A stretch of DNA of 64,000 bases from CAZNPL01 sp964574815 (GTDB taxonomy: Bacteria; Planctomycetota; Phycisphaerae; UBA1845): contig CAZNPL010000034.1 in assembly GCA_964574815.1 (NCBI GenBank), positions 11,357 through 75,356 on the forward strand, read 5' to 3'. Under the pieces are notes generated by a model, which saw nothing but the letters and a program-made list of their open reading frames with translations, did not search any database and was not told where the DNA came from. Shown here piece after piece: positions 42,540-50,499 of this stretch (positions are counted from its first letter, which is position 1; each line of letters opens with the position of its first letter). The translations under genes and the position numbers were made by a program.

Positions 42540-44577
42540 CCAGCCTGCGAGCAGGAACGCGGGGGCAGAAGCGGGCCAGCCCGTACCCGACCGGATCGAG
42601 CTGCGGTGCCTGCCGGGCAACATCTCACTCGTTGCGCTGGCTGCCGAGGGCGAAGGCGAGGCTATCCCGCGTTTCACGATGACCGCCTACACCGGCGAGG
42701 CCATGCGCATCGAGGGCTGGCGGTTCCCCGTCGTGGTCGACCTCGACGGTCTGTCGATTCCGTCGCAGCGCAGGCCGGTTCGGTTTGGCCACAGCATGTA
42801 CGCCGGCGTGGGTCACACCGAACGCATCGCGGTCGAGGCGGGACGATTGATTGCCGAGGGCATCGTCTCGCGCGACACGGCTGCGGCCCGCGAGGTGGTC
42901 GCAAGCGGGAAGCGCGGCTTCCCGTGGCAGGCCTCGCTCGGTGCGCAGGTCGCTCAGGCCGAGTTCGTCCGGAACGGCAAGAACATCACGGTCAACGGAA
43001 GGACCTTCGATGGTCCGCTTTACGTCGCCCGCCGCACGGTGCTGGGCGAGATCAGTTTCGTCGACCTCGGCGCGGACACGAACACCACCGCGACCATCGC
43101 GGCTCAACAGCAGGAGAACGATGTCATGGATCAGACGAACGACACGCAGGTCACGCAGACCGACGACACGACGACGCCGGGGCCGACGCGTGAAACGCAG
43201 GCGGACGGGAACGGCACGGAGGCCAACCCGTCCGTCGGCGGGGCGGACGAGCAAGTCAATCCGGTGGGCGAGATGCGCGCTCAGGCCGCGGCCGAGACCA
43301 AGCGCATCGGCGCCATCCGGCGCATCTGCGCGGGCAAGTTCCCGGATCTCGAAGAGAAGGCCATCGCCGAAGGCTGGACCGAGGAAAAGTGCGAGCTGGA
43401 GAAGCTGCGCGCCTCGCGCCCGAAAGCGCCGGCCATCCACGCCGTGGAGAACGCGATGGGCGGCCAGGTCCTCGAAGCGGCGTGCATGCTTACGGGGAAG
43501 TCTGCCAAGGTCGAGGAGCTCTTCGACGAGAAAACCCTCGAAGCGGCATCGAAGCGGTTTCGAGGCGGCATCGGGTTGCAGGAGCTGTTGCTCGAAGCCG
43601 CGTGGGCCAACGGGTACACGGGCCGCAACTTCCGCGACAGCCGATCGGTGCTGCGTTTCGCCTTCGGCCAGAACATTCAGGCCGCGTTCTCGACCATCGA
43701 CATCGGCGGGATCCTGTCCAACGTCGCCAACAAGTTCCTGGTGGAAGGCTTCTTCAGCGTCGAGCGGACTTGGCGGAACATCACCAGCGTTCGCAACGTC
43801 AGCGACTTCAAGACCGTCACCAGCTACCGCCTGGTCGGCAAGGACCAGTACGAGAAGGTCGCCCCGGGCGGCGAACTCAAACATGGGACGCTGGGGGAGA
43901 CCGCGTACACGAATAAGGCCGACACGTACGGCCTGCTGCTTTCCATCGACCGTCGCGACATCATCAACGACGACCTGGGGGCGATCACGACGGTGCCGCG
44001 CAAACTGGGCCGCGGGTCGGGCCTGAAGATCAACGACGTGTTCTGGTCCGTGTTCATGAACAACGCGGCGTTTTTCGCAGCCGGCAACAACAACTACCTG
44101 ACCGGCGCGGACACCGTCCTGAGCATCGATGGGCTGACCAAGGCCGAGGTGGCGTTCTTGAATCAGACCGACCCGGACGGCAAGCCCGTCGGGATCATGC
44201 CGCAGGTCATCCTCGTGCCGACGGCGCTCTCGGCGATGGGCACGATGCTGTTCAAGTCGCTGGAGATCCGCGACACGACGGCCTCGACGAAGTACCCCGT
44301 CGCCAACCCGCACGCCGGGAAGTTCCGCGTGGAGGTGAGCCGGTATCTCTCCAATACGCAGTACACGGGGTTCTCGGACAAGGCGTGGTATCTGCTGGCT
44401 GATCCGACGGACCTGCCCGTGATTGAGGTCGCGTTCCTGAACGGCCAGGAGTCGCCCACCATCGAAACCGCCGAGGCCGATTTCCACGTGCTGGGCGTGC
44501 AGATGCGGGGCTACCATGATTTCGGCGTCGCGCTTCAGGAGCCGCGTGGCGGGATCAAGAGCAAGGGCGAGGCGTAG
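42502..44577 (+). CDS. prohead protease-major capsid protein fusion
   Basis: About 691 aa. ATG 42502 is preceded by GGAGGAGG. The N-terminal 200 residues are a prohead protease-like domain (RFGHSMYAGVGHTERIAVEA, GRLIAEGIVSRDTAAAREVV, FPWQASLGAQV), a Ser/His type assemblin fold. An acidic Thr/Gln linker spans about 205-260. The rest is a Mu gpT-like major head subunit (IDIGGILSNVANKFLVEGFF, DDLGAITTVPRKLGRGSG, EVAFLNGQESPTIETAEADF). Self-cleavage would release the capsid protein during maturation. This fused form occurs in other prophages, so it is real rather than an error. Confidence 0.87.
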   Translation: MSRKTQTRGKSPDQPASRNAGAEAGQPVPDRIELRCLPGNISLVALAAEGEGEAIPRFTMTAYTGEAMRIEGWRFPVVVDLDGLSIPSQRRPVRFGHSMYAGVGHTERIAVEAGRLIAEGIVSRDTAAAREVVASGKRGFPWQASLGAQVAQAEFVRNGKNITVNGRTFDGPLYVARRTVLGEISFVDLGADTNTTATIAAQQQENDVMDQTNDTQVTQTDDTTTPGPTRETQADGNGTEANPSVGGADEQVNPVGEMRAQAAAETKRIGAIRRICAGKFPDLEEKAIAEGWTEEKCELEKLRASRPKAPAIHAVENAMGGQVLEAACMLTGKSAKVEELFDEKTLEAASKRFRGGIGLQELLLEAAWANGYTGRNFRDSRSVLRFAFGQNIQAAFSTIDIGGILSNVANKFLVEGFFSVERTWRNITSVRNVSDFKTVTSYRLVGKDQYEKVAPGGELKHGTLGETAYTNKADTYGLLLSIDRRDIINDDLGAITTVPRKLGRGSGLKINDVFWSVFMNNAAFFAAGNNNYLTGADTVLSIDGLTKAEVAFLNQTDPDGKPVGIMPQVILVPTALSAMGTMLFKSLEIRDTTASTKYPVANPHAGKFRVEVSRYLSNTQYTGFSDKAWYLLADPTDLPVIEVAFLNGQESPTIETAEADFHVLGVQMRGYHDFGVALQEPRGGIKSKGEA

Positions 44578-44604
44578 GCCCTGCAAGCAAAGGAGTAATC
44601 CGAC

Positions 44605-44949
44605 ATGGCAACGTTCGTACAGGAAGGTGACAGCATCGACTACACGCCCGGCGTTGACGTGGCTGCCGGCAATGTGGTGGCACAAGGCGTCCTGATCGGT
44701 GTGGCTACGAGGCCGATTCCGGCCAACACGCTCGGTGCGCTGAGAGTCAGAGGCGTTTTTGATTTGCCGAAGGAAGCTGGCGTAGCTTTCGTCGAAGATT
44801 TCGGAGAATCCGTCTATTGGGACCCCATTGCCGGAGTAGCGACGCCTACTTCAACCGCACCCAATCAGCCGCTCGGTGCGACGGTACGTCCAGCTGCGGC
44901 TTCTGATCCGACGGTACGAGTTCTCGTGAATCCCAGCCTCGGCGCGTGA
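44605..44949 (+). CDS. DUF2190 capsid decoration-type protein
   Basis: The 114-aa protein MATFVQEGDSIDYTPGVDVA is DUF2190: a compact beta protein with AGNVVAQGVLIGVATRPIPA and FGESVYWDPIAGVATPT. DUF2190 proteins follow major capsid genes and act as head-decoration or head-fibre-like proteins. AAGGAG lies just upstream of the ATG. Confidence 0.82.
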   Translation: MATFVQEGDSIDYTPGVDVAAGNVVAQGVLIGVATRPIPANTLGALRVRGVFDLPKEAGVAFVEDFGESVYWDPIAGVATPTSTAPNQPLGATVRPAAASDPTVRVLVNPSLGA

Positions 44950-44952
44950 TTG

Positions 44953-45336
44953 ATGGTCGACCTGCTTGAACAAGGCACCGCGTGGCTGGATGGGATGCGG
45001 CAGACGCACCTGTCCCGCACTGTGACCTATCAGCGCGGTGTCGAGTTGGTCGATGTCCCGGCCACGCTGGGAACGACGACCTACGAGGTGGCCGACGAGG
45101 CGGGTGTGATCGTGCAGGCCAAGGCGACGGACTTCATCGTGTCGGCTGAAGCGCTGGTGCTCGCTGGCGCACCCGCCAAACCGCAGGTCGGCGATCGGAT
45201 TCGCGTGCCGAGCGGTGACAAGGTGCTGGTCTTCGAGGTGCTCGACCTGGGCGGTGCAGGTCACTACCGGCCCTCCGACCCGCATGGACGGATGCTGCGG
45301 ATTCATGCCAAGCAGGTGGATGAGGAGACACCGTGA
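44953..45336 (+). CDS. head-tail connector candidate
   Basis: A 127-aa protein. MVDLLEQGTAWLDGMRQTHL is followed by a beta-rich part (YEVADEAGVIVQAKATDFIV, KVLVFEVLDLGGAGHYRPSD). The pattern and its place after DUF2190 suggest an adaptor or stopper at the head-tail junction. A TTG directly before ATG 44953 is also in frame. The stop overlaps the next GTG start. Confidence 0.65.
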   Translation: MVDLLEQGTAWLDGMRQTHLSRTVTYQRGVELVDVPATLGTTTYEVADEAGVIVQAKATDFIVSAEALVLAGAPAKPQVGDRIRVPSGDKVLVFEVLDLGGAGHYRPSDPHGRMLRIHAKQVDEETP

Positions 45337-45569
45337 GCGGCGACAACGGCCAATACGAATGCACGTGCCAGCGCGAGTTCGCGGCCATTCACGCCAAGCT
45401 GGATCGGCTCGACGAGGCGATTCGTGGAAACGGTCGGCTTGGAATCCTGCTTCGACTCGACCGGCTCGAATCGGCCGAAGCCGTGCGTTCGAAGTTGTTG
45501 TGGATCATCGCCGCGTCGGTGCTGTCGCTGGCGGTCGCGGCGGTATGGAAGCTGGTGATCGGAGCCTGA
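45333..45569 (+). CDS. small coiled-coil membrane protein
   Basis: A 78-aa protein: a helical N-terminal part (FAAIHAKLDRLDEAIRGNGR, LRLDRLESAEAV) followed by one transmembrane helix (LLWIIAASVLSLAVAAVWKL, residues 55-75). This is the design of XhlA-like haemolysin proteins that assist holins. The GTG start at 45333 overlaps the upstream stop (GTGA). It could be a holin accessory or a membrane-anchored regulator. Confidence 0.6.
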   Translation: MSGDNGQYECTCQREFAAIHAKLDRLDEAIRGNGRLGILLRLDRLESAEAVRSKLLWIIAASVLSLAVAAVWKLVIGA

Positions 45570-45570
45570 G

Positions 45571-45933
45571 ATGCCGAAACGCTGGCTCAACTCGCTGGAC
45601 GTAGAAGTCGGAGCGAATGGCGCGCCGCTGTTCGACGTGGCCGGGTCCGCGTCGTTCATCGGTGGCACCAAGACGGTGCCGTCGGCGGGCACGCCGGAGG
45701 CGCTGGTCGCTTCGTCCACTCCATGCCGGTTCGTATGGATCGGCGCCCGCGTGGACAACAACGGCAACCCGCAGAACACCGCCCCGTGCTTCATCGGCGA
45801 CTCGGCGAACCAGAACATCCCGATCCTGCCCAGCAACTACGAGGGCGTCGTGATCCGCATCGACGACGCAGTCAAGGTCTTCGTGCGGGTGGTGGTGAGC
45901 AACCAGGGCGTGGTGTACCGCATCTTCGCATAG
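45571..45933 (+). CDS. hypothetical structural phage protein
   Basis: A 120-aa beta-rich protein with no motif: MPKRWLNSLDVEVGANGAPL, ASSTPCRFVWIGARVDNNGN, NIPILPSNYEGVVIRIDDAV. Its composition fits a virion component. It starts 1 bp after the previous stop and lies before the G8-like gene, with which it may form a head or tail appendage. Confidence 0.6.
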   Translation: MPKRWLNSLDVEVGANGAPLFDVAGSASFIGGTKTVPSAGTPEALVASSTPCRFVWIGARVDNNGNPQNTAPCFIGDSANQNIPILPSNYEGVVIRIDDAVKVFVRVVVSNQGVVYRIFA

Positions 45934-45941
45934 GAGCAGTT

Positions 45942-46784
45942 GTGGCCGTCTTTACGAGCATTCAAACGGGCAGTTGGCACAGCGCCAGCACGTGGGACCA
46001 GGGGGCGATCCCCAATCTCAGCGCGGACGACGTGATCATCGACGGCGGTCACGAGGTCACGTTCGCATCCGGCCAATCCGCGACACTCGGCTCGGGACGC
46101 CTCATTTCCGTACTGGCCGGCGGTACGCTCAGGATTCAGGGTACGCTCAGCGCCTACAACAGCGAGGTCCTCGTACTCGGCAGCCTGATCGTCGAGGGCA
46201 ACTACCTCTATATCTATGGCGCCGCCGAACTGACCATCGAGCCTGGCGCGACGCTGACGGTGACAACCAACTTCTACCTTGCCTCCAGTGGGACGGTGAT
46301 CATCCAGGGGCAGATGACCTTGGAATCGGGGAGCCTTACAGACCTGTTCAGTTCCGGCTTCCTGACGCTTGAGGTCGGCGGCACGGTCCAGGTTTACGGT
46401 ACATGCTACGTCGAATTCAGCAGTCAAGCGGCCATCCGCGACGACTTCAGCATCGAGAACGGCGGGTATTTGAGTATCTACGACAACGGCACGGTGTTCA
46501 CGATTGAGGACAGCGGTGCGTCTTTCGCGTACGGCACATTCTTCATGTCGTTCAGCCCCCGCTGCGAAGTGTTCGGCTATCTCGGCATCGCCAGCACGGG
46601 GCTGTTGTACGTTATGAGCGGTGCCCTGATGAACGTTTACAAAGACATCCGCGTCGGCGGGAAGATGACCGGCGGTGGCAAGATTGTGATGCTCCGCCGC
46701 GAGGGCCGCATTCTCGATTTCAACGACAATCCCGTATTCGTGCTGGACCGGGCCTACGGCTACAGCAAGGCGCTCGTCGCGTGA
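45942..46784 (+). CDS. G8-domain-like beta-helix protein (virion appendage)
   Basis: About 280 aa starting at GTG 45942. Residues 1-90 resemble a G8 domain: QTGSWHSASTWDQGAIPNLS, DDVIIDGGHEVTF, then repeated beta rungs with G-T-L-x-I (GGTLRIQGTLSAYNSEVLVL). The rest continues in short beta-helix repeats (ALMNVYKDIRVGGKMTGGGK). G8 domains occur in extracellular or cell-surface proteins, so this may bind host glycans. An upstream reading frame extension is an Arg-rich shadow and is excluded. Confidence 0.72.
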   Translation: MAVFTSIQTGSWHSASTWDQGAIPNLSADDVIIDGGHEVTFASGQSATLGSGRLISVLAGGTLRIQGTLSAYNSEVLVLGSLIVEGNYLYIYGAAELTIEPGATLTVTTNFYLASSGTVIIQGQMTLESGSLTDLFSSGFLTLEVGGTVQVYGTCYVEFSSQAAIRDDFSIENGGYLSIYDNGTVFTIEDSGASFAYGTFFMSFSPRCEVFGYLGIASTGLLYVMSGALMNVYKDIRVGGKMTGGGKIVMLRREGRILDFNDNPVFVLDRAYGYSKALVA

Positions 46785-46792
46785 GGTGAACT

Positions 46793-47140
46793 ATGCCCCC
46801 ATTGAATCCCAACATCCCCCAAGAAGTGCAGGACCGGTTGAACCGCACGCCGGCGCAGCGGAAGGCTGACCTCGAAGCCAAGCGCCAGGCGCGGCTGGAT
46901 GCGATGACGCCCGAACAGCGGGCGGCCGCCCAGGCGCACGTCGACCGGGTCAACGCCGTGCCGGACGACAAACGACCGGCATTCATCGAGGGATCGCGCC
47001 TGGCGGTGACCGCCAGTTCGATCAAGACGTCGGTCGACGGCGGCATGAACCTGCGTGACATGCTCGACCAGCTCAACGCGGTCGAAATGACCGCTGTCGA
47101 CTGGCTCGCGGACGCCGTGATCGCGGCGAGGGGGAGTTGA
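46793..47140 (+). CDS. hypothetical helical phage protein
   Basis: A 115-aa protein rich in Ala, Arg and Glu. MPPLNPNIPQEVQDRLNRTP is followed by a long charged helix (QRKADLEAKRQARLDAMTPE) and a more ordered second half (SIKTSVDGGMNLRDMLDQLN). It has no motif. Position between head and tail modules suggests a tail-completion accessory. Its stop overlaps the next ATG (TGATG). Confidence 0.6.
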   Translation: MPPLNPNIPQEVQDRLNRTPAQRKADLEAKRQARLDAMTPEQRAAAQAHVDRVNAVPDDKRPAFIEGSRLAVTASSIKTSVDGGMNLRDMLDQLNAVEMTAVDWLADAVIAARGS

Positions 47141-47565
47141 TGGCGCTGATCTCGGAAATCGCGGACGCGGTCGTCGCGGCCCTGAATGGGCAGACGTTCA
47201 GTCAGCCGGTAGCAGCCGAGCGCGCGTATCAAGCGGCGTTCGACCTTCAGGAGATGAAGGACCTGCACGTGACCGTCGTACCCAAGGGTCTGGAACTGAT
47301 CACCGCCGGGCGCGGCGTAGCGCAGAGCGACGTGCAGATCGACATCGGCGTGCAGAAGAAACTGGCCACCGGCGACGACGCGGAGATCGACGAGTTGATG
47401 GGGCTGGTGCAGGAGATCGCCGAATTCGTCCGGGCGACGAGACAGTTCGGTGACGCGGTCTGGGTGAAAACCGAAAACACGCCCATCTATTCGCAGGAAC
47501 ATCTGGGCGAACTGCGGCAGTTCACCAGCGTGCTGACGCTCACGCTTCGGGTGATGACTTCATGA
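47140..47565 (+). CDS. head-tail connector / neck protein candidate
   Basis: A 141-aa protein: LISEIADAVVAALNGQTFSQ then ERAYQAAFDLQEMKDLHVTV and DVQIDIGVQKKLATGDDAEI, ending TLTLRVMTS. The alpha/beta arrangement and its position before a gp10-like gene fit tail-terminator or minor connector proteins. The ATG at 47140 is preceded in frame by TTG. It overlaps its downstream neighbour by 4 bp. Confidence 0.62.
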   Translation: MALISEIADAVVAALNGQTFSQPVAAERAYQAAFDLQEMKDLHVTVVPKGLELITAGRGVAQSDVQIDIGVQKKLATGDDAEIDELMGLVQEIAEFVRATRQFGDAVWVKTENTPIYSQEHLGELRQFTSVLTLTLRVMTS

Positions 47566-48002
47566 TCCGCATGGTGACCAAACAGATGTTCTTCGACCGG
47601 AAGGCGGTCACAAGCAGGGTGGACCGCGCGACGCGGAAGGTGTTGTCGCGCTTCGGTGCGTTCGTGCGGACCGGTGCTCGGCACAGCATCCGCAAGCGCA
47701 AGGCGATCAGCGCGCCGGGCGAGCCGCCGAGCTCGCATACCGGGCTGCTGCGCAGGTTCATCTTCTTCGGCTACGACCGCGACCGACGAAGCGTGGTCAT
47801 CGGCCCGCAGCGGCTAAACCAGAAAGTCGGCGATGCGCCGCAAGCTCTGGAATACGGCGGAACCTCGACTGTGGTCGAGGGACTGCGAGGCAGGCGCAAG
47901 AAGCGTCGCATAAAGATCGCGGCTCGCCCATTCATGGGGCCGGCTTTCGAGCGCGAAAAGCCGAAGCTGGCGGCCATGTGGGCGAACAGCATCAAGGCAT
48001 AG
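47562..48002 (+). CDS. HK97 gp10-like tail completion protein
   Basis: A 146-aa basic protein. RVDRATRKVLSRFGAFVRTG, ARHSIRKRKAISAPGEPPSS and HTGLLRRFIFFGYDRDRRSV match the general plan of gp10/virion morphogenesis proteins, and the Pro-rich loop before HTGLLRR is characteristic. RPFMGPAFEREKPKLAAMW is a typical C-terminus. It completes the tail end that joins the head. It overlaps the previous gene by 4 bp. Confidence 0.72.
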   Translation: MIRMVTKQMFFDRKAVTSRVDRATRKVLSRFGAFVRTGARHSIRKRKAISAPGEPPSSHTGLLRRFIFFGYDRDRRSVVIGPQRLNQKVGDAPQALEYGGTSTVVEGLRGRRKKRRIKIAARPFMGPAFEREKPKLAAMWANSIKA

Positions 48003-48015
48003 GGAGGCCACGGAC

Positions 48016-48447
48016 ATGGCAATCTTCATTCTGGGCATGAACGCCAAAATCTACCAGGGTGCCACAGGCGCGGCCCTGGGAGCTTTGGCCGAGATGGGCA
48101 ACGTCCGCGACGTGACGTTGAACCTCGAAGCGGGCGAGGCGGACATCACCACGCGGGCCAACTCAGGCTGGCGGGCCACCGCGCCGACGCTGCGCGAAGC
48201 GAGCGCCGAGTTCGAGATGGTGTGGAAACCGGGCGACGCCGGTTTTGACGCGGTCAAGACGGCGTTTTTGACCAACGCGACGCTCGAACTGGCCATTCTC
48301 GACCAGGACAAGGCCACCAGCGGCGCGCAGGGCCCGAAGGGATCGTTTTCGATCACATCGTTCTCGCGCAACGAGGCGCTGGAGGAGGCCATCACCGTGT
48401 CGGTGACGGCCAAACTCGCAGCCTTCGACCAGTGGGTGGTGGTGTAA
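48016..48447 (+). CDS. major tail tube protein
   Basis: A 143-aa beta-barrel protein: GMNAKIYQGATGAALGALAE, MGNVRDVTLNLEAGEADITT, RANSGWRATAPTLREASAEF, then a long strand-rich end. RDVTLNLEAGEADITTRAN is typical of TP901-type major tail proteins. GGAGG precedes the ATG. Polymers of this protein build the tail tube. Confidence 0.78.
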   Translation: MAIFILGMNAKIYQGATGAALGALAEMGNVRDVTLNLEAGEADITTRANSGWRATAPTLREASAEFEMVWKPGDAGFDAVKTAFLTNATLELAILDQDKATSGAQGPKGSFSITSFSRNEALEEAITVSVTAKLAAFDQWVVV

Positions 48448-48448
48448 C

Positions 48449-49060
48449 ATGCAAACAGGACAGATTATTTCACAGTACACCGTTGGCGGGATCACCTTCT
48501 CCGGCACGGTCACTCAGGAGGCCGAGGGCCAGATCAGCCACGTCGTGACGCTTCCCGCCGGCGTTGCCGGCGCGCGCGACGCCTCGGGAGTGGCCAACCT
48601 GCCGGCGGGTCACGGCATTCTCGTCTCAGACGTGGTCGACGTTCATTGGCTCGATCCGGCGGACGGCAGCCACAAGGTGCGGCGCGGTCTGGTGGTCGAT
48701 GCCGCGAGCGCCAGCGACATCGATTTCGACGAGATTCCCGCCGGCGAAGGCGATGCACTGCCGCCCGACGGAACGGCCGTCGTTGTGAGTGTCCAGACCA
48801 TCGTGACAACGGCGTTTGAAGGCGATCTCGTGCGGATCATCGCCTCCAAGGCCACGCAGTTGGCTCTGGCGGACTTTCGAAGTGCCGCCGGTTCCGAGTT
48901 GGTGCAGAAGTACGCCGCCAACGCCACATGGTCGTGGGCGACGGGTCAGGGATTCGCCAACCCGCTCGCGGCTGATTCGCTCATCGAGATTCGTCTCTCC
49001 AACGGCTCGACGACGGAAGCGACGTTCTACCTTGGAATTCTTTACGACAGCGCGGTGTAG
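48449..49060 (+). CDS. hypothetical tail-region protein
   Basis: A 203-aa beta-rich protein, MQTGQIISQYTVGGITFSGT followed by VVTLPAGVAGARDASGVANL and GLVVDAASASDIDFDEIPAG. It starts 1 bp after the tail tube gene. It has no recognised domain and may decorate the tail tube or be a second tail protein. Confidence 0.6.
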   Translation: MQTGQIISQYTVGGITFSGTVTQEAEGQISHVVTLPAGVAGARDASGVANLPAGHGILVSDVVDVHWLDPADGSHKVRRGLVVDAASASDIDFDEIPAGEGDALPPDGTAVVVSVQTIVTTAFEGDLVRIIASKATQLALADFRSAAGSELVQKYAANATWSWATGQGFANPLAADSLIEIRLSNGSTTEATFYLGILYDSAV

Positions 49061-49062
49061 CC

Positions 49063-49542
49063 ATGAAAACCTTCACTGATACTGGCGGACGCACCTGGAC
49101 CATCGCCCTGACCATCGACGCGGCCAAGCGGGTCAAGTCGCTCCTCGACGTGAACCTGCTGGAACTGGAAGCGGGCGATCCGCCGCTACTGACGCGACTG
49201 GGCACGGATGTGATCCTGCTGTGCGACGTGATCTTCGCTTTGGTCAAGCCGCAGGCCGATCAGCAAGGCGTGACCGACGAACAGTTCGGCGCGGCCCTCG
49301 GCGGCGAGGCGATCCTGGCGGCGCAGACGGCGCTGTACGAGGAACTCGTCCTTTTTTTCCAGGGCCTGGGCCGGAGCGATCTGGCCAAGGCCGTACACAC
49401 CCAGCGCCGGATGATCGACCTGGCGGTCAGCCGGATCGAGACGCGGATCGACAAGCTGGACCTCGAAGCCGCGATCGAGACGACGCTTGGCGAATCGTCT
49501 ACGAGCTGGCCGGCGTCACCGGCGTCGACCCCGGCCCGCTGA
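49063..49542 (+). CDS. tail assembly chaperone (gpG-like)
   Basis: A 159-aa acidic helical protein starting MKTFTDTGGRTWTIALTIDA. RVKSLLDVNLLELEAGDPPL and IDLAVSRIETRIDKLDLEAA are the tail chaperone-like helices. It ends in a Ser/Pro tail (SWPASPASTPAR) that is out of phase with the real coding region continuing in the -1 frame. The position before the tape measure and the second frame that follows both match lambda gpG/gpGT organisation. Confidence 0.72.
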   Translation: MKTFTDTGGRTWTIALTIDAAKRVKSLLDVNLLELEAGDPPLLTRLGTDVILLCDVIFALVKPQADQQGVTDEQFGAALGGEAILAAQTALYEELVLFFQGLGRSDLAKAVHTQRRMIDLAVSRIETRIDKLDLEAAIETTLGESSTSWPASPASTPAR

Positions 49543-49778
49543 CGTTGCGCGAACTGCTCTGGATGGCCGAAGCGCGTGGCCGGGAGAGTTGGGCGCACAC
49601 GTCGGCGCTCCTCGCACTGATCGCCAACGTGAACCGCGACCCGAAGAAAACGCGACCGTTCAAACCCAGCGATTTCGACCCGTACTCTGCCAGGGACCGG
49701 CGCGACGCGGCGATTGAAGTGAAGGACATGGCGTTCCTGAAGGACGCCTTCACAAGCAAGGAAAGGACTCCACGATGA
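49353..49778 (+). CDS. -1 frame extension of the tail chaperone (gpT-like)
   Basis: An open -1 frame has no start codon from 49224 on and reads well from about 49487 (IVYELAGVTGVDPGPLTLRE, LLWMAEARGRESWAHTSALL) to 49778, where its stop overlaps the next start (ATGA). It must be reached by frameshifting. A canonical slippery heptamer TTTTTTC lies in register at 49353-49359, codons TTT-TTC of the gpG frame. However, the -1 frame between 49360 and 49485 is Arg/Pro-rich and looks non-coding, so the real slip may lie nearer 49480. Confidence 0.5.
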   Translation, partial: FFPGPGPERSGQGRTHPAPDDRPGGQPDRDADRQAGPRSRDRDDAWRIVYELAGVTGVDPGPLTLRELLWMAEARGRESWAHTSALLALIANVNRDPKKTRPFKPSDFDPYSARDRRDAAIEVKDMAFLKDAFTSKERTPR

Positions 49779-50125
49779 ACTGGGATTCGATTCTCACCGG
49801 TCTGTGGCAGGTCGTGAACTCAGTGCCGGCGATCATGGCGATGGCGGCGCTGTTGGGCTGGCTGCTCACGAAACTGTACGCCATCCGCCCGGCATGGGAG
49901 ACCTACGAGGGCACGATCATCTCGGCGATCAAACATGCCGAAAAGGCCGTTCCCGACGATTCGCCGAACAAGGCCGTTGCCCGCCTCGACGAGGCCCTGC
50001 GCTACGTGTTGAAGGTCTACGCGGAGACGAACCGTGGACAGCCGCCGTCCGACGCGGTGGCGCGCGACCTGCGCGAAGGTATCCAGATCACTCACGATCG
50101 CCTGGAGTCGAGGGGCACATTGTGA
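49775..50125 (+). CDS. small membrane protein, holin-like
   Basis: A 116-aa protein with an N-terminal transmembrane helix (VPAIMAMAALLGWLLTKLYA, residues 17-36) and a soluble charged C-terminus (IISAIKHAEKAVPDDSPNKA). The layout fits a tail- or lysis-associated membrane protein of the phage LL-H-type holin group. The next gene overlaps it by 4 bp (GTGA). No endolysin gene is recognisable near it. Confidence 0.6.
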   Translation: MNWDSILTGLWQVVNSVPAIMAMAALLGWLLTKLYAIRPAWETYEGTIISAIKHAEKAVPDDSPNKAVARLDEALRYVLKVYAETNRGQPPSDAVARDLREGIQITHDRLESRGTL

Positions 50126-50496
50126 AGACGTGGTTCGCGGCAATCATCACCGCGATCGTGCAGGCGATCGTGGCCATCCTGACCAAGCGCTCGCGGCCCA
50201 CGGCCGAGAACGGCGCGAAGCAACCGGAGCTGCGCAACCGCCTGCGCCACGAGGTGCGCCGGAAATGGTCGGGCAAGAAGCTGCCGGTGATCGCCTTCCT
50301 CGTCGTGGTGCTCGGGCTACCGGGTTGCGCGACACGGACGATCTACGTCGCCAGCGGCGAACCGGTGCGCCTGCGCGAAACGGTGCGCGGCGCGAAGGTC
50401 TGGGTATTGGACGAAAACGGCGAGCCCGTCGCCGGCGTGATGGACCTGCCGGAGGGGTGGTATTGCCTTCCGGTTCCTCAAGATGGTGAGAACTGA
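50122..50496 (+). CDS. small lipoprotein-like membrane protein (spanin-like)
   Basis: About 124 aa from GTG 50122. It has an N-terminal hydrophobic segment (FAAIITAIVQAIVAILT) and a second (VIAFLVVVLGLPGCA, around residues 58-72) that ends in a lipobox-like LPGC. Then comes a soluble domain ETVRGAKVWVLDENGEPVAG. Two hydrophobic segments and a lipobox resemble an outer-membrane spanin (Rz1-like), but the internal lipobox after a cytoplasmic loop is unusual. A shorter lipoprotein may start internally. It lies immediately before the tape measure gene. Confidence 0.55.
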   Translation: MKTWFAAIITAIVQAIVAILTKRSRPTAENGAKQPELRNRLRHEVRRKWSGKKLPVIAFLVVVLGLPGCATRTIYVASGEPVRLRETVRGAKVWVLDENGEPVAGVMDLPEGWYCLPVPQDGEN

Positions 50497-50499
50497 CGC

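Noticed and set aside
42625..44685. 686-codon open frame on the minus strand
   Set aside because: Antisense to the protease-capsid gene; the capsid frame has clear homology and a strong ribosome-binding site.
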